From: Desulfobacteraceae bacterium
GTDB taxonomy: Bacteria; Desulfobacterota; DSM-4660; Desulfatiglandales; Desulfatiglandaceae
Length of the DNA stretch: 11,569 nt
Assembly: GCA_020349865.1 (NCBI GenBank)
Contig: CP070700.1
Location: 3,015,749 to 3,027,317 of the forward strand
Reading direction: 5' to 3'
Shown here: piece after piece, positions 7,366 to 11,569 of the stretch
Layout: each line of letters opens with the position of its first letter
How positions within the stretch are numbered: the stretch's first letter is position 1
Program-made: the position numbers and the translations under genes
The notes under the pieces: generated by a model
Told to the model about the DNA's origin: nothing
Databases searched by the model: none
Seen by the model: the letters and a program-made list of their open reading frames with translations, nothing else

Positions 7366-8259
7366 ATGAGGCGAAGAAGCATTATCATTGGAATAATTTT
7401 AATCGTTGTACTTGGAGGAGCTTCTCTTTTTTACCTATTCTATCCTGAGGGGAGTGGCAGACATGTTCTTGCTACGGTGAATGGGGATAAGATCACGGTG
7501 GACTACTTTAATCAGGAAATAGCCAAAATTAAAGAACCCACCAGGGGAATCATCAAGGAAAATCCGGCTAAATTCCTTGAGACAATGATCATGAGGAGAC
7601 TTGTCTTGCAGGAGGCTAAAAAACAGGGCCTATTAGCGGCCAAGGAAAAGAAAGACGCGGAACGCACCGCATCATCTGAGGAAACAGTGATCAAAGAGTT
7701 CCTGGAAAAGAGATTTTCTTCTGCTCCTGCTGTAAGCCGACAGGAAGTAGAGACATTCTACGAAATCTACAAGGATCGAATGGAGGGAAAGCCGTTGGAA
7801 CAGGTGGCTTCCATGATCAAACAAATAATCCGGCAGGGAAAACAACAGGAGCAGGTGGAGCGGTTCATTGGAGACCTCCGTAAAAGCGCCAGCATCGAAA
7901 TCAACCATGACCGTTTACAAAAGATCGCAGCAAAACCGCCCGACTCAAATACAGTGGAGGATTTTTCAAAGGCCTTGAAGAGTGGCAAGCCGGTTGTGGT
8001 CGATTTTGGGTCGAATTCCTGTATCCCTTGCCGCCAGATGAGGCCCATACTTCAGGAAATCAGAAAAGAGCATTCAGGAAAGGCTGAAGTCCTTGTGATC
8101 GATATTTACAAATACCAGAACCTTGCCAGGGAACACAAAATACGAATGATGCCCACTGTGACCTTCTTTGATTCAAATGGCAAAGAGGTTCACCGCCATC
8201 AAGGATTTATGAGCAAAAAGGCGATCCTTGAGCAGCTCGAGAAAATGGACGTTAGTTAA
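7366..8259 (+). CDS. Membrane-anchored SurA-N-like/thioredoxin fusion protein
   Basis: A 297-residue extracytoplasmic protein. Residues 1-4 are basic and 5-26 form a hydrophobic segment without a lipobox cysteine, so it is probably an uncleaved membrane anchor. Residues about 34-180 resemble the N-terminal chaperone domain of SurA/PpiC-type proteins: ATVNGDKITVDYFNQEI (36-52), FLETMIMRRLVLQEAKKQGL (70-89), and a helical stretch to about 178. The parvulin catalytic domain normally inserted there is absent. Residues about 195-297 are a thioredoxin fold: KPVVVDFGSNSCIPCRQMRP (208-227) with the redox pair Cys219-Cys222, the cis-proline motif MMPT (Pro263) and GKEVHRHQGF (272-281). The centre CIPC differs from the thioredoxin CGPC. 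GGAGG-type Shine-Dalgarno ends 4 nt before the ATG. It is first in the cluster and 21 nt before a CcdA-like gene, its likely electron source (inferred). The SurA-like assignment is weaker than the thioredoxin one. Confidence 0.85.
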   Translation: MRRRSIIIGIILIVVLGGASLFYLFYPEGSGRHVLATVNGDKITVDYFNQEIAKIKEPTRGIIKENPAKFLETMIMRRLVLQEAKKQGLLAAKEKKDAERTASSEETVIKEFLEKRFSSAPAVSRQEVETFYEIYKDRMEGKPLEQVASMIKQIIRQGKQQEQVERFIGDLRKSASIEINHDRLQKIAAKPPDSNTVEDFSKALKSGKPVVVDFGSNSCIPCRQMRPILQEIRKEHSGKAEVLVIDIYKYQNLAREHKIRMMPTVTFFDSNGKEVHRHQGFMSKKAILEQLEKMDVS

Positions 8260-8280
8260 TGAGACTGGAATGGAATATAC

Positions 8281-8994
8281 ATGCTGGAAACGTTTTTTCT
8301 GACCGTTAATGAATGGATCGCCGGGGGAACCGCTGTTGCCGCCTTAGGCTGCTTTGTGTGGGGAATGATCAGCGTGATCTTCAGCCCATGCCATCTGGCA
8401 TCCATCCCTCTGATTGTCGCCTATGTTGGCGGCCAGCAGCAGGTCCTGAAACCTAAAGAGGCCGGTTATTACTCTGCTGCCTTCACCTCCGGACTCTTTA
8501 TCACCATAGCCCTGATCGGTATCATTTGCGCCCTTTTAGGACGCATGTTGGGCGACGTGGGAAACTACTGGCAGATACTTGTGGGATTGGTCCTCATTTG
8601 GGTGGCCTTAGGCATGTTTGGGGTTGAAAAATGCTCCATGTCGGGCAGTCTTTTATATCGCCTTAATCTTAAAGGAATCTTCGGAGCCTTTGCATTGGGG
8701 CTGGCCTACGGTGTTCTTTCCGGTTCCTGTACATTCGGTTTTGTCGCTCCTATCCTCGCGATTATCACCATCCAGCAGCAAGTGGCCACGGGGATCCTTT
8801 TTATCCTGCTTTTCGCCATCGGCCACTGCATCCCCATTGTGGTGGCTGGCAGTTCCACAGCCGCGGTGAAAGTGGTTTTGGAAAACAGTCGCTGGCAGGG
8901 GGCTGGAAACTGGTTTCGAAAAGGTGCGGGCGTTGTGATCGGAATGCTTGCGATCTACTTTATCATCAATCCCTTTCTCCCGGTCGTGCAATGA
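8281..8994 (+). CDS. CcdA/DsbD-type transmembrane thiol-disulfide transporter
   Basis: A 237-residue, very hydrophobic protein with about six membrane segments, the size of CcdA. It resembles the DsbD central domain/CcdA family, which passes electrons from cytosolic thioredoxin to extracytoplasmic thiol proteins. The two redox cysteines are visible in pseudo-repeat positions: Cys37 in FSPCHLASIPLIVAYVGG (35-52) and Cys150 in GVLSGSCTFGFVAPIL (144-159). Both are at the start of a membrane segment and followed by proline-containing helices. Cys24, Cys83, Cys118 and Cys183 are additional. The late GHCIPIVVAG (181-190) is typical of the last part of the family. The Shine-Dalgarno before 8281 is poor (GGAATGGAA), so translation may depend on coupling to the upstream thioredoxin gene. 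The neighbour makes a periplasmic thioredoxin its probable partner; a strict cytochrome c role is unlikely because no other ccm or res genes are present. Confidence 0.88.
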   Translation: MLETFFLTVNEWIAGGTAVAALGCFVWGMISVIFSPCHLASIPLIVAYVGGQQQVLKPKEAGYYSAAFTSGLFITIALIGIICALLGRMLGDVGNYWQILVGLVLIWVALGMFGVEKCSMSGSLLYRLNLKGIFGAFALGLAYGVLSGSCTFGFVAPILAIITIQQQVATGILFILLFAIGHCIPIVVAGSSTAAVKVVLENSRWQGAGNWFRKGAGVVIGMLAIYFIINPFLPVVQ

Positions 8995-9039
8995 AACAGA
9001 GCGGCTTTTTTGCGGATTTAATCATAGGAGAGATCATTC

Positions 9040-9564
9040 ATGTTACTGAGGAGCTATACTGCAGAAATTTTTAGGCCGGGATGCAATCCAAGCTTTCAAT
9101 CTCTGCATTGTATTGCGCACGAGGATCAGGATATAAGCGAGGCACTTCCTTACCTTAATGCTGTGCTTGGAGACTTTGAGTACCTCAAGGATCTTCCAGC
9201 CGTGACTTTTAAAACACAGGGCAAACTCATCACGGTCCATCCCCGCGAGATCGCTATTAACGCCCTCAAAGACAAAGAAGAAGCTTATAAGATCATTGAA
9301 TGGCTCAAAAGGGAGATCAATGAGAGCTGGGGTAAGCGAAAGGAGATTGAGCCGTGCTATGAAGGTGCGCCGAAACCGAAAATTCTGGATATCCTGAAGT
9401 TATTACCTGTGACCAACTGCCGTGAATGCGGTGAGCCCACTTGCATGGTCTTCGCCACTCGGATGGCAGAGGGCGTGAAAGGAGCTGGGGATTGCCCGCC
9501 ATTGATTGAGGAAAACAGAAAAAAACTCCGGGAATACATAGGTCAATTTCGACTGGACCGGTAG
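9040..9564 (+). CDS. Fe-S cluster-binding protein with C-terminal four-cysteine domain
   Basis: A 174-residue soluble protein without signal sequence. The C-terminal part (about 118-158) is a four-cysteine Fe-S domain of the type found in the corrinoid iron-sulfur protein and RnfB (PF04060-like). It reads LLPVTNCRECGEPTCMVFA (121-139) followed by DCPPL, with ligands Cys127, Cys130, Cys135 and Cys152 (spacing C-x2-C-x4-C-x16-C), expected to hold a [4Fe-4S] cluster. The N-terminal part (about 1-110) contains DISEALPYLNAVLGD (31-45), a segment GKLITVHPREIAINAL (61-76) and EEAYKIIEWLKREIN (80-94), which I recognise only as belonging to stand-alone Fe-S proteins of anaerobes. Extra cysteines are 15, 24 and 106. 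TAGGAGAG stands 7 nt before the ATG. It follows the CcdA-like gene by 45 nt and is probably in the same transcript. A role feeding electrons to the CcdA route or sensing redox is inference. Confidence 0.85.
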   Translation: MLLRSYTAEIFRPGCNPSFQSLHCIAHEDQDISEALPYLNAVLGDFEYLKDLPAVTFKTQGKLITVHPREIAINALKDKEEAYKIIEWLKREINESWGKRKEIEPCYEGAPKPKILDILKLLPVTNCRECGEPTCMVFATRMAEGVKGAGDCPPLIEENRKKLREYIGQFRLDR

Positions 9565-9616
9565 ATCTGTGGAAAAGCGATTGAGTTTTTTAAGTGAGGT
9601 AAACCATGGCATCTGA

Positions 9617-9976
9617 AGCAGAAGGAAGATAAGGAATCAAAAGGCCTTTGTCAACGTCCCCATATATCTCTCCCTGCGATATGTCAATTTATATGGGAAA
9701 GAAGGAGAGAGCTTCACCAGAGTGATTGAGATCAGGGCCGGGTTGGACAGGCCCTTGACAATGACTCCGAGCCAATTTAATCTTGAGGGGAAATTGACAT
9801 ATACGGTGGAGGAAATCGAAAAAGCTAAAATATTCAAGATTCGATTCACCAGCATCCCTGGTGCGCCACAGACCTATCACGGGTTTCTTAACCTCAAGAC
9901 CAATTATCCTCAAAAGCCGGAAATTAACATAAGGATAAGGGACCGGTTCGTTAAGTTTAAAAGAGAGGCAGGATGA
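9617..9976 (+). pseudogene. 5'-truncated remnant of a DUF1573-like protein
   Basis: After a TGA at 9614-9616 the frame is open for 119 codons to the TGA at 9974-9976. It encodes a beta-rich sequence without cysteines: KAFVNVPIYLSLRYVNL, VIEIRAGLDRPLTMTP, KIRFTSIPGAPQTYHGFL and LKTNYPQKPEINIRIRDRF. This resembles the C-terminal half of secreted DUF1573-type proteins, where such repeats end in TN(D/Y)P..PE. The expected signal peptide and N-terminal half with its CGC motif are absent, and only 52 bp separate this frame from the preceding gene. No ATG opens the frame; the first ordinary initiator is GTG at 9722, inside the conserved region. An ATG at 9606 with GAGG upstream lies in another frame and stops after eight codons, so a frameshift or deletion is likely. 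It is called a pseudogene; a short functional product from GTG 9722 (84 residues) is possible but unlikely. The family assignment is from memory of the motif pattern. Confidence 0.6.
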
Positions 9977-10059
9977 TCATCTTTGGCTTTTGCGATATTT
10001 CACATGCCTCGTGGAACGGCCAACCGATATCTGTCATGTGAGTAAAAACCACGAAAAGA

Positions 10060-10581
10060 ATGATACAAAAAACATCGCGCAAAAAAATCTGGTACCTGGG
10101 TTTCTGGCAGATGGGAGCTATTGTCATTGTGTCTGTCACATTGGCGGTTCTTGTTAATCAGTTTCGCCCTGACCGGCTGCCCCTTGTGAGCGATTGGGCT
10201 CCTGAGTCACGTTTACACTCAGACACGGGCGAAAGCATGGTGATTGCTCTTGGGGAAGCCAAGGACAGCTTCCATTCAGGGTCGGCGATATTTCTGGATG
10301 CCCGTTCTCCTGAACACTATGAACAGGGCCACATCCGGGGGGCCCGCAATCTCCCCTGGGAAGCAGTGGAAAAATATTTTGATGCCGTGATGGAGGGTAT
10401 TCCTAAAGATGCCCTGATCATTTCCTATTGCGATGGGGAAAGCTGTGCATTGAGCGAGGATTTAACCCAAGAGTTGTTTTACAGGGGATATGACAATGCC
10501 CGTGTACTGGTAAACGGCTGGAGCCTCTGGGTTGAACACCGCCTCCCGGTTGAAAAGGGCTCCCTGCCCGGTGGGTACTGA
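10060..10581 (+). CDS. Membrane-anchored rhodanese-like domain protein
   Basis: A 173-residue protein with one N-terminal membrane segment (about 15-33) after a basic stretch, so the rhodanese domain (about 58-165) probably lies outside the cytoplasm. Rhodanese signatures are AIFLDARSPEHYEQGHIRGA (76-95) followed by RNLPW, the active-site region LIISYCDGESCALS (119-132), and GYDNARVLVNGWSLWVE (143-159). The predicted catalytic cysteine, which would carry a persulfide, is Cys124. The loop CDGESC places a second cysteine (Cys129) where many rhodaneses have another residue, so a disulfide or persulfide exchange between the two is possible. The Shine-Dalgarno is weak (ACGAAAAGA), and an in-frame TGA at 10039 rules out a much earlier start. 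It lies 83 nt after the DUF1573-like remnant and 63 nt before the MauE-like gene. The sulfur donor and acceptor are unknown. Confidence 0.88.
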   Translation: MIQKTSRKKIWYLGFWQMGAIVIVSVTLAVLVNQFRPDRLPLVSDWAPESRLHSDTGESMVIALGEAKDSFHSGSAIFLDARSPEHYEQGHIRGARNLPWEAVEKYFDAVMEGIPKDALIISYCDGESCALSEDLTQELFYRGYDNARVLVNGWSLWVEHRLPVEKGSLPGGY

Positions 10582-10644
10582 GCATCTCGCTGCCACCATA
10601 AAATGAAAGTGCTATTGGAAAAGCACAACTAAAAGGAAAAACTA

Positions 10645-11175
10645 GTGCAACACGTACGCCGAGATTCAAACAACTCCCTTGCTGATTACTCCCGGGAAAT
10701 TAACACCATAGGCCATAGATTTGAAAAAAGGAGGCGGTGGTATCAGGCAAAGGCTCTCGCTTCCGCAGTGAGGTTGGCATTGGGAATCGTATTTGTCTAT
10801 GCCAGTGTAGATAAAATCCTGAATCCCGCTGCATTTGCACAGGCCGTCTACAACTACCAGATTCTTCCAGATCTTCTTATTAATTTGACGGCAATTGTTC
10901 TACCTTGGACTGAGCTTTTTTTAGGCCTTTGTTTGATCCTCGGGCTGTGGCTCCCCGGCGTCACTTTTTTGAGCACCCTTCTCCTGATAACGTTTTTCGG
11001 GGCGTTGCTCTTCAATACTGCTCGCGGGTTGAATATCGATTGCGGCTGTTTCAGTTCAACCGACGGCACCCTTTCGGATATCTCCATAGGCTGGTATGTG
11101 CTTCGAGACGGGGGATTTCTCCTTTTGGCACTCTACCTTTTCTCCCATTTTTTCGTAAAAAAAGATAACGGTTAA
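10645..11175 (+). CDS. MauE/DoxX-type membrane protein
   Basis: A 176-residue integral membrane protein with four predicted segments (about 39-58, 80-100, 103-123 and 148-171), the arrangement of the MauE/DoxX superfamily. Features are ALGIVFVYASVDKILNPAAF (45-64), the acidic residue in LPWTELFLG (86-94), and a conserved DCGCFSS (132-138) with Cys133 and Cys135. MauE is required with the thioredoxin-like MauD for maturation of methylamine dehydrogenase, but no mau structural gene is present. The context (thioredoxin, CcdA, rhodanese) suggests a role in extracytoplasmic thiol chemistry. The start is GTG at 10645, the first initiator after an in-frame TAA at 10630, with AAGG 8 nt upstream. It gives an unusually long charged N-terminus of about 36 residues before the first membrane helix. 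No in-frame ATG offers a shorter version. It is the last gene of the cluster; no clear terminator follows. Confidence 0.8.
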   Translation: MQHVRRDSNNSLADYSREINTIGHRFEKRRRWYQAKALASAVRLALGIVFVYASVDKILNPAAFAQAVYNYQILPDLLINLTAIVLPWTELFLGLCLILGLWLPGVTFLSTLLLITFFGALLFNTARGLNIDCGCFSSTDGTLSDISIGWYVLRDGGFLLLALYLFSHFFVKKDNG

Positions 11176-11374
11176 GCTGTTTGAAAATACTGCAAAAAGG
11201 TCGTGGGTATCTCGCAGCCTTAATGACTTAAGCTACGCTCCTTACCTTATCGACTGCTGCCTTGATCCCTGGTTTTTTATTGCCATGTAGAATGGAGCGA
11301 GCTCGTCAGACTGAATAATTTCCGCACCAGATTGGCTATGAAAATGATGATAGCAAGACTCCAATGACAAGGGC
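11176..11374. other. Non-coding stretch after the MauE-like gene
   Basis: No supported gene. A bulged inverted repeat (AGC-TTAA/TTAA-GCT, about 11215-11235) is not followed by a T-run, and a six-T run at about 11273-11278 lacks an adjacent stem, so no terminator is called. On the minus strand two short open stretches look slightly protein-like but are interrupted and unrecognised. Confidence 0.4.
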
Positions 11375-11549
11375 GAATTCAACTCATAAGTGCAACACTT
11401 AATAAGTGTTTACATTCAATGCATCAGGGGAGATAGAGACGATAATTTTGCAATGTTCTCAGTTAGTTATATTTAATCCTAGACTGCATTATTACTTAAA
11501 AAGTCGTCATTTTAAAAAGTTGTAAGTGTTGCACTTATAAGTTGAATTC
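11375..11549. repeat. 175-bp AT-rich element with 26-bp terminal inverted repeats
   Basis: The 26 bases at 11375-11400 (starting GAATTCAAC, ending GCAACACTT) are the reverse complement of 11524-11549 at 25 of 26 positions. Each arm contains its own small palindrome (AAGTG/CACTT around TTG). Inside the left end AACACTT/AAGTGTT (11394-11410) forms a further hairpin. The 123-bp interior is AT-rich with no open frame. The size and ends fit a miniature inverted-repeat transposable element. The GTTGCACTT-type end reminds me of some IS30-family termini, but that is a weak recollection. Flanking bases show no clear target-site duplication. Confidence 0.65.
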
Positions 11550-11569
11550 AAAAAGTGCTAAAAGAATTG

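Noticed and set aside
9973..10041. 22-codon frame starting with an ATGA overlap at the end of the DUF1573-like remnant
   Set aside because: It has a purine-rich upstream stretch, but the peptide shows no features and could easily be chance.
11240..11374. Minus-strand reading frames that look like the C-terminal end of a gene (one ends KPGIKAAVDKVRSVA)
   Set aside because: Short, interrupted between two frames, no recognisable family; could be a decayed fragment, but support is insufficient.
11375..11549. CRISPR array or integron attC site
   Set aside because: Only one inverted pair, no repeated spacer pattern, and no attC-type core sites or nearby integrase.

Overview
The window looks like a chromosomal segment of an anaerobic Gram-negative bacterium, most likely a member of the Desulfobacterota (former Deltaproteobacteria). 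The pointers are a heptose-LPS kinase, a DUF4416 gene coupled to yicC, a RemA-family gene directly before gmk, and a string of Fe-S, thioredoxin and rhodanese genes. This placement comes from gene content only; no rRNA or other marker is present.

Layout. Positions 1-171 hold the 3' end of an unidentified plus-strand gene that converges on gmk. From 3540 down to 226 runs a tight minus-strand operon: rfaE1 (heptose-7-phosphate kinase), a DUF4416 gene, yicC (endoribonuclease family), a RemA/DUF370 gene and gmk (guanylate kinase). The gaps are 2-14 nt, with one 8-nt overlap. The divergent gap 3541-4217 contains promoter candidates for both directions. Between them lies a roughly 400-bp nested inverted repeat (3669-4072) that looks like a non-autonomous palindromic element. 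From 4218 the plus strand carries trkA and trkH, which overlap by one base and encode the peripheral and channel subunits of a Trk potassium-uptake system.

After a 341-bp non-coding gap (7025-7365), a second plus-strand cluster runs to 11175. Its genes encode a membrane-anchored SurA-N/thioredoxin fusion (CIPC active site), a CcdA/DsbD-type thiol electron transporter, a small cytosolic protein with a C-terminal four-cysteine Fe-S domain, a 5'-truncated remnant of a DUF1573-like protein, a membrane-anchored rhodanese, and a MauE/DoxX-type membrane protein with a CGC motif. Together they look like a route that carries reducing equivalents (CcdA) across the membrane to extracytoplasmic thiol and sulfane-sulfur proteins. 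This cluster is the best candidate for a little-described system here. Each family is known, but the combination and the substrate are not obvious.

The last 394 bp contain no recognisable gene. They hold a 175-bp AT-rich element bounded by 26-bp inverted repeats (25/26 identical), another candidate mobile-element derivative.
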